Shown here: positions 35,213 to 42,898 of the stretch, one piece after another
Position numbering within the stretch: the first letter of the stretch is position 1
Layout: each line of letters starts with the position of its first letter
NCBI GenBank assembly: GCA_963850415.1
Contig: CAWKLE010000002.1
Span: forward strand, 124,001 to 188,000
Direction: 5' to 3'
DNA from: VAXT01 sp963850415
GTDB lineage: Bacteria; Actinomycetota; Thermoleophilia; Gaiellales; Gaiellaceae
DNA length: 64,000 bases
Program-made: the position numbers and the translations under genes
Notes under the pieces: generated by a model
The model's input: only the letters and a program-made list of their open reading frames with translations
Told to the model about the DNA's origin: nothing
Databases searched by the model: none

Positions 35213-36631
35213 CTAGGAAGGGGCGCCTATCGGTTCGCCCAAGTCAGGGTTAGGTGTTGGTAAAGCATCGCCGGCCGGAAGCCTGATCTCGGCCCGTGTC
35301 CCGCCTTCGGGCCTCGCGCTCAGGCTCGCCTGCCCGCCCCAGCGCTGCGCGAGCGTCTGGACGATCGCAAGCCCGAGCCCCGTGCCCGAGGAGCTCTTGC
35401 TCGCGCTGCCCCGCCGGAAGCGCTCGAACACGGCCTCCTCCTCGCCGGGGGCGACCCCGGGCCCGTCGTCGAGCACCGCGAGGTACGCGTCGGCGCCGTC
35501 GCGACCGAAGTCGATCGTGACCGTGCTCCCTTCGGGCGAGTAGTGGAGCGCGTTCTCGATCAGGTTGTCGAGGATGATCGCGAGGTCCTCCTCGACCGCG
35601 AGGACGACGACGTCCTCGCCCGGCTCGAGCACGAGTCGCTGGCCGAGCTGCTCGGAGCGGGCCTCCCAGCGCTCGTGCGCGTGCTTGGAGGCGAGGCCGA
35701 GCGAGACGAGCCTGCCCGCGACGCGGGTCTGCCCTTCACGGGCGAGCATGAGCAGGGTGTTCAGCAGGCGGGCGAGCCGATCGACCTCCTGCTCCGCGGC
35801 GTTGAGCTCGCGCTCGAGCTCGTGGCTGTCGGCCTTCGCGGCCGCCGACTCCAGGCGCAGCCGGAGCCCGGTCAGCGGCGTCCTCAGCTGATGCGACGCG
35901 TTCGACACGAACTCGCGCTGGGCCGCGAGGACGGTTCCGATCCGGTCGGTCATGTCGTTGAACGCGATCGTCACCTCGCGCTGCTCGGTCGCACCGGTGA
36001 CCTCGGCCCGTGCGTCGAGGTCGCCCTCCTCGACCCGTCTGGCTGTCGCGGCGAGCTTGCGCAGCGGCCGTGAGAGCGAGTCGGCGAGGAACCAGGCGAG
36101 CACGAGGCCGAGCCCGAGCGCCGCGGCCCCGATCGCGGCGAGGGCGAGCACGCTCCGGCGGACGCGCGAATGCACGGCGCTCACGCTCTGTGTCACACGG
36201 ACGGCGCCGGCGATCTGCCCGCCGTTGGTGACCGGAACCGCGCTGTAGAGCAGGTCTTGGCCGAGCGTGTCGCTATGCCGCGTGCCCTGCGCGGTCCTGC
36301 CCGTGAGCGCGATCTGGATCTCCGGCCTGCTCGCGAACGACCGCGGTGGGCTTCCGGCGGAGTCCGCGCGCAGCATCCCGCCCGGGCCGACGACGATCAC
36401 GCGCGCGCCGAGCTGGGACGCGGCCTGATTCGCGATGCTGCGGAGCTGCAAGGGACGGCCCATCGAGCCCGACGCCTGCGCGGCGACGATGTGCGCCTGC
36501 CCGGCGGCGTCGTTCCGGACCTCGGCGTCGACGCGGCGCCTGAGGTTCAGCGCGAGCGGGACCTCGAGCGCGATCACGATCAGCAGGAAGCCGTACGCGA
36601 AGGCCAGGAGCAGCCTGAGCCGGAGGCTCAC
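35213..36631 (-). CDS. OmpR-type sensor histidine kinase
   Basis: 472 residues. First span about 7-29, extracytoplasmic sensor of about 135 residues (ASQLGARVIVVGPGGMLRAD), second span about 165-190, and HAMP (SLSRPLRKLAATARRVEEGD). HisKA has the phospho-His in FVSNASHQLRTPLTGLRLRL. The ATPase domain has the N-box ILDNLIENALHYSP, G1 LDDGPGVAPGE, F-box FERFRRG and G2 GTGLGLAIVQTL. All catalytic boxes are intact, unlike in the kinase at 23334. The ATG overlaps the regulator's stop by 4 bases. Confidence 0.95.
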   Translation of the reverse strand: MSLRLRLLLAFAYGFLLIVIALEVPLALNLRRRVDAEVRNDAAGQAHIVAAQASGSMGRPLQLRSIANQAASQLGARVIVVGPGGMLRADSAGSPPRSFASRPEIQIALTGRTAQGTRHSDTLGQDLLYSAVPVTNGGQIAGAVRVTQSVSAVHSRVRRSVLALAAIGAAALGLGLVLAWFLADSLSRPLRKLAATARRVEEGDLDARAEVTGATEQREVTIAFNDMTDRIGTVLAAQREFVSNASHQLRTPLTGLRLRLESAAAKADSHELERELNAAEQEVDRLARLLNTLLMLAREGQTRVAGRLVSLGLASKHAHERWEARSEQLGQRLVLEPGEDVVVLAVEEDLAIILDNLIENALHYSPEGSTVTIDFGRDGADAYLAVLDDGPGVAPGEEEAVFERFRRGSASKSSSGTGLGLAIVQTLAQRWGGQASLSARPEGGTRAEIRLPAGDALPTPNPDLGEPIGAPS

Positions 36632-37329
36632 AGCTCGTCGGGCGAGGCGAACCGGAAGCCGACGCCGCGCACGGTGTGGATGAACCGCGGCTCGCTCGAG
36701 TCGTCGCCCAGCTTGCGTCGCAGCCCGCTAACGTGGACGTCGAGCGTCTTCGTGGAGCCGAACCAGTTCGTGTCCCACACGTCCTCGAACGCCTGCTCGC
36801 GCGTGACGACCGAGCCGGCGTTCTGCATCAGCAGCTGGAGGAGCTCGAACTCCTTCCGGCTCAGCTCGAGCACCTCGCCGTCCTTCGTCACCTCGCGCTT
36901 GGCCGGGTCGAGGCGGAGCTCACCGATCTCGATCGGCTTGACCTCGGGCCGGGTCGGCGAATCGGTGCGCCGCAGAACGGCTCTGATGCGCGCGACGACC
37001 TCGCGCGCACTGAACGGCTTGACCACGTAGTCGTCGGCGCCGAGCTCGAGGCCGACGATTCGGTCCGACTCCTCGCCGCGGGCCGTCAGCATGATGATCG
37101 GCACCTGGGAGCGCTGCCGGAGCTCCCGGCAGACGTCCAGGCCGGACCCGTCGGGGAGCATCACGTCGAGCAGGACGAGGTCGGGCTCGAGCTGGGCCGC
37201 GAGCGCGAGCGCCTCCGCGACCGTTCCGGCGACCTTCGTCTCGAAGCCCTCACGGGCGATCGACTCGGCGAGCGGCTCCGCGATCGACGGCTCGTCTTCG
37301 ACAAGTAGGACCGTGCGTTTTCGCTGCAC
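36628..37329 (-). CDS. OmpR/PhoB-family response regulator
   Basis: 233 residues. The receiver has TVLLVEDEPSIAEPLAESIA, phospho-Asp in LVLLDVMLPDGSGLDV, MLTARGEESD and YVVKPFSAREV. A winged-helix DNA-binding domain spans about 135-230 (LELSRKEFELLQLLMQNAGS; DVHVSGLRRKLG; HTVRGVGFRF). GTG 37329 gives a standard-length protein; the longer frame from 37527 adds low-complexity sequence overlapping the upstream hairpin and gene. It is cotranscribed with the kinase. Confidence 0.94.
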   Translation of the reverse strand: MQRKRTVLLVEDEPSIAEPLAESIAREGFETKVAGTVAEALALAAQLEPDLVLLDVMLPDGSGLDVCRELRQRSQVPIIMLTARGEESDRIVGLELGADDYVVKPFSAREVVARIRAVLRRTDSPTRPEVKPIEIGELRLDPAKREVTKDGEVLELSRKEFELLQLLMQNAGSVVTREQAFEDVWDTNWFGSTKTLDVHVSGLRRKLGDDSSEPRFIHTVRGVGFRFASPDEL

Positions 37330-37362
37330 AGGGAGATTCTGCCCGCTTTCCGCGAGCGCGAA

Positions 37363-37386
37363 GCGGCCCCGGTTGCCCGGGGCCGC
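37363..37386 (-). terminator. Strong hairpin between the exported protein gene and the response regulator
   Basis: Perfect 10-bp stem GCGGCCCCGG / CCGGGGCCGC with a 4-base loop, 25 bases after the stop of the gene at 37412-37804 and 34 bases before the regulator start. There is no T-run. It may terminate or attenuate, giving the first gene higher expression than the two-component genes. Confidence 0.5.
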
Positions 37387-37411
37387 CGACGAGCCTGGGA
37401 GGGGGAAGTCC

Positions 37412-37804
37412 CTAGTCGTCGCTGCCTCCGCCGTGACCGGAGTTGCCTCCGCCGTGGCCGGAGCTTCCGTTGTCGTCACCTGGCTCGGCGCCGTGGCCGC
37501 TGTTCTGAGCGTGATGGCCGTTGTCATTGACGCCGTCGTCGGCGCCTCGGGTGTCCACGCCGGCGCTCGCGCCGGTGCACCGCTGATCGTTCGCGTGCTC
37601 GGCCTCGTCGCACGGGCCGCGCAGGTCCTCGCCCGCGTCGTTGGCCCGGCGGTCCTCCTGCCGAACGTCGTCGCTCGTCGTGGTGGAAACCGTGGAGGTC
37701 CCGATCGTCGGCGAGTTGCTGCCCCCGCTGCTCGAGAGCGTTCCGGCGGCCGCGATCCCGGCGAAGACGAGAATCGCGCTGATGATGATGGCTGCCTTGG
37801 TCAT
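37412..37804 (-). CDS. Exported His/Gly/Asp-rich small protein (130 aa)
   Basis: The ATG at 37804 has GAAGGAAG 8 bases upstream. Signal/anchor at about 4-21 (AAIIISAILVFAGIAAAGTL), then a Ser/Thr segment, a charged middle with two cysteines (GPCDEAEHANDQRC), and a His/Gly/Asp tail with repeated GHGGG units. The composition suggests metal binding (inference). It is first in the operon with the OmpR-type pair, so it may be the sensor's target or accessory. Confidence 0.62.
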   Translation of the reverse strand: MTKAAIIISAILVFAGIAAAGTLSSSGGSNSPTIGTSTVSTTTSDDVRQEDRRANDAGEDLRGPCDEAEHANDQRCTGASAGVDTRGADDGVNDNGHHAQNSGHGAEPGDDNGSSGHGGGNSGHGGGSDD

Positions 37805-37932
37805 GGTCGTCACTTCCTTCCGAGTTCGTCGTCGTTGTCTGATCCGAGTGTTCCCGACGACGCCCCAAGGCCGGGCTACGCAAAGGCAAAGCCTCGGTAA
37901 ACCCTGAACGGTGGAGGAAAGCGGCCTGCGGC

Positions 37933-37938
37933 TATACT
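37933..37938 (+). promoter_or_regulatory. -10 element of rpmF
   Basis: TATACT ends 11 bases before the rpmF ATG, giving a leader of about five bases or none. Confidence 0.5.
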
Positions 37939-37949
37939 GCTCGGCCGCC

Positions 37950-38138
37950 ATGGCAGTTCCGAAGCGCAGACAGACCTCGACCCGCCGCGACAAGCGGAGG
38001 GCGACGCATCGCCTGCAAGCACCGCGGGTCAACGAGTGCCCCGTCTGCCACCAGCCGAAGCTGCCGCATCGCGTGTGCCCGACCTGCAAGACGTATCGGG
38101 GGCGCGAGGTCGAGCCGCTCCGAACTCCGGCTCCGTAG
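37950..38138 (+). CDS. rpmF: Ribosomal protein bL32
   Basis: 62 residues of the large ribosomal subunit. It begins MAVPKRRQTSTRRDKRRATH as in all bL32 proteins and has the zinc-binding set CPVCHQPKLPHRVCPTCKTYRG, so this is the zinc-containing (C+) form. The ATG at 37950 is fixed by the conserved N-terminus. plsX and acpP follow, the usual rpmF-plsX arrangement coupling ribosome and lipid synthesis. Confidence 0.97.
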   Translation: MAVPKRRQTSTRRDKRRATHRLQAPRVNECPVCHQPKLPHRVCPTCKTYRGREVEPLRTPAP

Positions 38139-38142
38139 CGAC

Positions 38143-39150
38143 TTGACTGAGACCGTCCGCGTCGCTGTCGATGCCATGGGCGGCGACAACGGGCCCGACG
38201 AGGTCATCGCGGGCGCGCTCGAGGCCGCTTCCGACACCGTCGTGCCGGTGCTCTACGGACCGCGGGGCCTCGACACGCAGGGCCTCGAGCTCGTCGAGGC
38301 GGCCGAGACGATCGAGATGCACGAGAAGCCGGTCGAGGCCGTGCGCGCAAAACCGCAGAGCTCGCTCGTCCTCGCGTGTCGCGCGGTCGGCCAGGGCGAC
38401 GCGGACGCCGTCGTGTCCGCCGGAAACACGGGCGCGACCCTCGCGGCGGGCCTGTTCCACATCCGGCGCCTGCCCGAGGTCGATCGGCCCGCGATCGCAG
38501 TCGTGATCCCGGCTCGCGACGGCCCGTCTGTTCTCCTCGACTCCGGCGCGAACGCCGACGCACGCGCCGAGCACCTGCTCCAGTTCGCCCAGATGGGCTC
38601 GATCTTCGCCCACGAGATGCTCGAGATCGCCAACCCCGAGGTGCGGCTGCTCTCGATCGGCGAGGAGCCGGAGAAGGGGAACCAGCTCACGCTCGAGGCG
38701 CACGCGCTGCTCGCCGCCAGCGACCTCAACTTCGGCGGCAACGTCGAGAGCCGGCACCTCCTGCGCAAGGCCGGCGACGTCGTCGTGTGCGATGGGTTCA
38801 CCGGCAACGTGTGCCTCAAGCTCCTGGAAGGCACGATCTCGACGATCCTCGAAGGCATCCGCGACGAGATCCGCTCCTCGACCCGGGGCAAGGTCGGCGG
38901 CCTCCTGATCAGGCCGGCGGCGCGCCATCTACGAGAGCGGCTCGACCCCGACACGTACGGAGGCGCCTATCTCCTGGGCCTGCGCGGGCTGGCCGTGATC
39001 GCCCACGGCAGCTCGTCGCCGACCGCGATCGCGAACGCAATCCGGCTGGCCGCAAGGGGTGTCGAGCACAGGGTCGTCGAACGTCTGGCAGAGAGGCTTC
39101 GCGGCGCCGTGTTAGCATCGGCGCCGCCCGAAACCGCGACCCGACAATAA
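38143..39150 (+). CDS. plsX: Phosphate acyltransferase PlsX
   Basis: 335 residues, TTG start 4 bases after rpmF. It makes acyl-phosphate from acyl-ACP for phosphatidic acid synthesis. Motifs: VAVDAMGGDNGPDEVIAGAL, VSAGNTGATLAAGLFHI, LDSGANADARAEHLLQFAQM, LLSIGEEPEKGN, VVCDGFTGNVCLKLLEG and the C-terminal YGGAYLLGLRGLAVIAHGSS. Its substrate carrier, ACP, is encoded directly downstream. Confidence 0.97.
   Translation: MTETVRVAVDAMGGDNGPDEVIAGALEAASDTVVPVLYGPRGLDTQGLELVEAAETIEMHEKPVEAVRAKPQSSLVLACRAVGQGDADAVVSAGNTGATLAAGLFHIRRLPEVDRPAIAVVIPARDGPSVLLDSGANADARAEHLLQFAQMGSIFAHEMLEIANPEVRLLSIGEEPEKGNQLTLEAHALLAASDLNFGGNVESRHLLRKAGDVVVCDGFTGNVCLKLLEGTISTILEGIRDEIRSSTRGKVGGLLIRPAARHLRERLDPDTYGGAYLLGLRGLAVIAHGSSSPTAIANAIRLAARGVEHRVVERLAERLRGAVLASAPPETATRQ
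39113..39118 (+). promoter_or_regulatory. Possible -10 element for acpP
   Basis: TAGCAT (within TTAGCAT) near the 3' end of plsX, 42 bases before the acpP ATG, which also has a GAGGTG ribosome site. Confidence 0.35.
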
Positions 39151-39160
39151 GCGAGGTGAA

Positions 39161-39406
39161 ATGGCCGCTACGCGCGAGGAAGTGTACGAGCGTGTGAAGG
39201 AAGTCCTGAGCGAGCAGCTCGGCGTCGACGAGAACGAGATCACCGAGGAAGCGTCGTTTCAGGAGGACCTCGAAGCGGACTCCCTCGACCTCGTCGAGCT
39301 GATCATGGAGCTCGAGGATCAGTTCGGGATCAAGATCTCGGACGAGGACGCTCAGAAGATCCAGACCGTCGGTCAGGCCGTCGACTACGTCACGTCGCAC
39401 CAGTAA
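39161..39406 (+). CDS. acpP: Acyl carrier protein
   Basis: 81 residues, acidic, four-helix carrier of fatty acyl chains. The 4'-phosphopantetheine serine is in DLEADSLDLVELIMELE (DSL motif). The length and pattern are standard. A clear GAGGTG ribosome site precedes the ATG. The stop TAA is immediately followed by, or overlaps, the RNase III frame. Confidence 0.97.
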   Translation: MAATREEVYERVKEVLSEQLGVDENEITEEASFQEDLEADSLDLVELIMELEDQFGIKISDEDAQKIQTVGQAVDYVTSHQ

Positions 39407-39423
39407 CGCAAACGCTCCAGAGC

Positions 39424-40086
39424 CTGATCGACGACCTGCCCGCTGAACGGCTGGAGAAGGTCTTCACCCACACGTCCTGGGCGCCCGACCGTGCCTCGTC
39501 GTACGAGCGGCTCGAGTTCCTGGGCGACAGCGTGCTCGAGCTGGCCGTCGCGCGCGAGCTCTACGAGCGTTACCCGGACTTCAGCGAGGGGCGGCTGGCG
39601 AAGATCCGCTCGCACGTGGTCTCGCGCGCGAGCTGCGCGGTGGTGGCGCGGGAGCTCGAGCTCGGCGAGCGCATGTCGCAGCGCGCCGTGTCGGTGCCAC
39701 AGGAGGAGCTCGACCGGCTCGCGCGCAACCGCAACGTGCTCGCGGCGCTGCTCGAGGCGGCGCTCGGAGCCGTGTTCCTCGAGTACGGATTCGAGCAGGT
39801 CGAGGACTCGGTCGTCGGTGCGTTCGCGGGGCGGATCGAGTACGCGCTCACGACCTACGTCGATCACAAGACGGAGCTGCAGGAGGCGCTCGCACGGCTG
39901 GGTCGTTCGGTGACGTACACGGTGCTGGACGTCGAGGGCCCGCCGCACGACCGCACCTTCACCTGCGCTGCGATGATCGACGGCGAGCAGGCCGGCGTCG
40001 GGACCGGCGCCTCGAAGAAGGCCGCCGAGCAGGAGGCGGCCCGCGAGGCCCTCGCGGGCCTGGGTGCCGACAGCCAGCCGCGCTAG
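39424..40086 (+). CDS. rnc: Ribonuclease III
   Basis: About 220 residues. The catalytic domain has FTHTSWAPDRASSYERLEFL and the signature ERLEFLGDSVLELAVA, metal ligands further on in AALLEAALGAVFLEYGF, and a dsRNA-binding domain from about 150 (HKTELQEALARLG ... GVGTGASKKAAEQEAAREAL). It processes rRNA precursors. The frame has no ATG, GTG or TTG before the essential FTHTSW; the first is GTG 39532, inside the active-site region. CTG 39424 is the nearest plausible start; GTA 39403, overlapping the acpP stop, is another. The gene order acpP-rnc-smc-ftsY is classical. Confidence 0.9.
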   Translation: MIDDLPAERLEKVFTHTSWAPDRASSYERLEFLGDSVLELAVARELYERYPDFSEGRLAKIRSHVVSRASCAVVARELELGERMSQRAVSVPQEELDRLARNRNVLAALLEAALGAVFLEYGFEQVEDSVVGAFAGRIEYALTTYVDHKTELQEALARLGRSVTYTVLDVEGPPHDRTFTCAAMIDGEQAGVGTGASKKAAEQEAAREALAGLGADSQPR

Positions 40087-40095
40087 CGTAGGCGC

Positions 40096-41472
40096 ATGGA
40101 GAGAAGGCCCGGGGTGGTCCTCGCGTGCACGGGTCTCTCCGTTCTCGCCGCCGCCCTGATCGCAACGCCGCTCGGGGCGGGCGCGAGCTCGACGCGGCAA
40201 AGTGCGCAGGCAGCTTCGGTCAAGCTGGGGCTGAGAGGCCCCCGCGGGCGGCGCGGCTTCCCGGGCAAGCGCGGGCACAAGGGGCCTCGCGGGCCGACGG
40301 GGGTCGTCGGCGCGATCGGCCCTCGTGGAGCGAGGGGCTTCACGGGCGCCACCGGCCCGATGGGCGCACAAGGGCCGACGGGTGGCCAGGGCGCGACCGG
40401 GCCGACGGGACCGCCCGGCGCGTCCGCTTCCGATCACGCGGGGTTCAGCCTGGCGACCGTCGACGATCCGGGAGCCGCCGCGGCCGACGCGTCGATCACG
40501 ATCGGCGCCGACGGGATGCCCCTGATCAGCTACTTCGACCCCGAGTTCCAGAGCCTGTGGGCGGCCCATTGCGCCGACCTGCGCTGCACGAGGGCGACGA
40601 AGACCGCCATCGACAGCGCCGGCGACGTCGGGCGCGATTCCTCGATCGCCATCGGGGCGGACGGCCTGGGCCTGATCGCCTACGTCGACTTCTCGAACCT
40701 CCTGCTCAGGGTCGCCCACTGCGAGAACACCGCTTGCGGCACGGCGACGACGGCGTCGCTCGGCGCCGCCGGCTCCGACGCATCGCTCGTGATCGGAAGC
40801 GACGGGCTCGGCCTGATCAGCCGCCGCTCGGCGGCCGGGCTCGAGGTCGCGCACTGCTCGAACATCGCGTGCTCGGCCGCGACGTCGACCGTCCTCGACG
40901 GGCCGAACGCCGGGAGCTCCGACTCGATCACGATCGGGGCGGACGGGCTCGGCCTGATCAGCTACCGGGATGACCAGAGCCAGTCGCTCGAGGTCGCCCA
41001 CTGCTCGAACGTCGCCTGCTCGGCGGCGACCATCTCGACGATCAGCGGCACGGGCGTCGGAGCATCGACGTCGATCGCGACCGGCAGCGACGGGCTCGGC
41101 CTGATCGCGTACGAGAACGGCGGCCTGAAGGTCGCTCACTGCGAGGACGCCTCCTGCTCGAGCGCCACGACGTCGACCCTCGACTCGGGTGCCGCGGACG
41201 TCTCGACGACGATCGGCTCCGACAGCCTCGGGCTGATCGCGTATCGAAGCCCGGCCGGCGGCGATCTGAAGGTCGCGCACTGCTCGAACGTCGCCTGCTC
41301 CGCGTCGGGGGCCACCACCGTCGATCCCGTCGGCGACACCGGCTTCGCAACGACCGTGACCGTGGGCTCGGACGGCCTCGGGCTGATCGGCTACTGGGAC
41401 GGGTCGACGGACAGCCTCAGGGTCGCGCACTGCTCGAACCTCCTCTGCATCCCCTACACCAGGGGCCGCTGA
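40096..41472 (+). CDS. Secreted collagen-like protein with seven Cys-repeat units, copy 1
   Basis: 458 residues. Signal peptide at about 1-31. An uninterrupted collagen-like stretch of 22 Gly-X-Y triplets starts near residue 47 (GLRGPRGRRGFPGKRG ... GPTGPPGAS). Then come seven repeats of about 45 residues, each with 'IGADGLGLISY' and ending 'VAHCSNVAC' (Cys-x4-Cys). Seven blade-like units suggest a disulfide-stabilised propeller carried on a trimeric collagen stalk (inference). It lies between rnc and smc, an otherwise conserved junction, with its paralogue 3 bases downstream. Confidence 0.85.
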   Translation: MERRPGVVLACTGLSVLAAALIATPLGAGASSTRQSAQAASVKLGLRGPRGRRGFPGKRGHKGPRGPTGVVGAIGPRGARGFTGATGPMGAQGPTGGQGATGPTGPPGASASDHAGFSLATVDDPGAAAADASITIGADGMPLISYFDPEFQSLWAAHCADLRCTRATKTAIDSAGDVGRDSSIAIGADGLGLIAYVDFSNLLLRVAHCENTACGTATTASLGAAGSDASLVIGSDGLGLISRRSAAGLEVAHCSNIACSAATSTVLDGPNAGSSDSITIGADGLGLISYRDDQSQSLEVAHCSNVACSAATISTISGTGVGASTSIATGSDGLGLIAYENGGLKVAHCEDASCSSATTSTLDSGAADVSTTIGSDSLGLIAYRSPAGGDLKVAHCSNVACSASGATTVDPVGDTGFATTVTVGSDGLGLIGYWDGSTDSLRVAHCSNLLCIPYTRGR

Positions 41473-41475
41473 CGC

Positions 41476-42867
41476 ATGGACAAGCGCCTTCCCTCCCTCC
41501 TCGGCCTCGTCGCCGTCACGGCGCTGCTCGCCTTCACGCCGCTCGGGTCCGGCGCGAGCACCTCGCAGGAAACGGTCAAGGACGTTGCGGCGCAGCCCAC
41601 GGTTCGAGGCCCGAGAGGCCCGCGCGGCTTCCGGGGGCGCCGCGGCCCGAGAGGCTTCCGCGGGCTCCGCGGGCCGCAGGGCGCCGCGGGCCCGCAGGGG
41701 CCTCAGGGCGAGGAGGGCATCGGGGGAGCGGACGGGCCGATCGGCTTCCAGGGCCCGCGCGGTGCGCAGGGCACGACGGGTCCGCAGGGCGCGCCGGGCA
41801 TCGGCCTCGGGAGACCGGGCCACACGTCCTCGACGGTCGATGCACAGGGTGGCTACCTCGGTGGGATCACGATCGGCGCCGACGGTCTCGGGCTGGTCAC
41901 GTACGACGGCGGCCGCGTGCTCGACGTCGCGCACTGCTCAGACCTCGCCTGCACCTCGTCGACGACGTCCACGATCGACACGTGCTCGACCTGCCAGCTG
42001 TACACGTCGGTTGCGATCGGTGCGGACGGACTCGGCCTGATCTCGTACGCGAGCTTCTCGGTCGAGGGGTTGCACGTCGCGCACTGCTCGAACACGACGT
42101 GCACGAGCGCGACGCTCTCGACCCTCGGCGCGCCTGACAACTCCGCGTTCGAGACGACCTCGGTTGCGATCGGCTCCGACGGGCTCGGCCTGATTGGCTT
42201 CCTCGAGCCGAAGGGACTCCTGCCCAAAGTCGCGCACTGCTCGAACGTCCTGTGCACGGACGCGACCATTTCGGTCATAGACCCTCAGGGCGACACGTTC
42301 CGGGACGGGATCTCGGTCGCGATCGGCTCGGACGGGCTTCCGCTGATCAGCTACGAGACCTTCGGCCTCAAGGTCGCCCACTGCTCCGACGTCGCGTGCA
42401 CGGCGGCGACCACCGCCGCGCTCGACAGCGGTGACCGGGGCGACTGGAGCTCGATCGCAATCGGCTCCGACGGGCTCGGGCTGATCAGCTACTTCGACCG
42501 GGACACCGGCAGCCTCAAGGTCGCGCACTGCTCGAACGTCCTCTGTTCGTCCGCGACGACGGCGCCGCTCGACACCGGCGACATCGGCGGGTTCACGTCG
42601 CTCACGATCGGCTCCGACGGCCTCGGCGTGATCACGTACGAGACGCCGCAGACGAACCAGGGGCCGCTCAAGGTCGCGCACTGCACGAACGTCGCCTGCT
42701 CCTCGGCCACGGTCCTGACGCTCGACCAGACGGGCAACCTCTTCGGCACGGCGATCACGCAGGGCGTCGACGGGCTCCCGCTGCTCGCGTACCACAACGA
42801 GACCGGTGGAGTGAAAGCCGTCCACTGCTCGAACACGTTCTGCGTCCCGTACTTTCGGCGCCGCTGA
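41476..42867 (+). CDS. Secreted collagen-like protein with seven Cys-repeat units, copy 2
   Basis: 463 residues, a tandem paralogue of the preceding gene. Signal peptide at about 1-27 (LLGLVAVTALLAFTPLGSG), 22 uninterrupted Gly-X-Y triplets (GPRGPRGFRGRRGPRG ... GPQGAPGIG), then seven units with 'IGSDGLGLISY' and 'VAHCSNVLC' endings, finishing VHCSNTFCVPYFRRR. The collagen triplets are richer in Gln and Phe than in copy 1, so the stalks have diverged more than the repeats. The same layout and adjacency point to local duplication. Function unknown; a surface adhesin or binding protein is a guess. Confidence 0.85.
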   Translation: MDKRLPSLLGLVAVTALLAFTPLGSGASTSQETVKDVAAQPTVRGPRGPRGFRGRRGPRGFRGLRGPQGAAGPQGPQGEEGIGGADGPIGFQGPRGAQGTTGPQGAPGIGLGRPGHTSSTVDAQGGYLGGITIGADGLGLVTYDGGRVLDVAHCSDLACTSSTTSTIDTCSTCQLYTSVAIGADGLGLISYASFSVEGLHVAHCSNTTCTSATLSTLGAPDNSAFETTSVAIGSDGLGLIGFLEPKGLLPKVAHCSNVLCTDATISVIDPQGDTFRDGISVAIGSDGLPLISYETFGLKVAHCSDVACTAATTAALDSGDRGDWSSIAIGSDGLGLISYFDRDTGSLKVAHCSNVLCSSATTAPLDTGDIGGFTSLTIGSDGLGVITYETPQTNQGPLKVAHCTNVACSSATVLTLDQTGNLFGTAITQGVDGLPLLAYHNETGGVKAVHCSNTFCVPYFRRR

Positions 42868-42898
42868 CGTCCTAGCGCCCGGTCAGACTTCCGTCTGC

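Noticed and set aside
40200..42860. Repeated units as a CRISPR array or transposon repeats
   Set aside because: The repeats are in-frame protein repeats of about 135 bases with codon-level variation and no constant spacer pattern.
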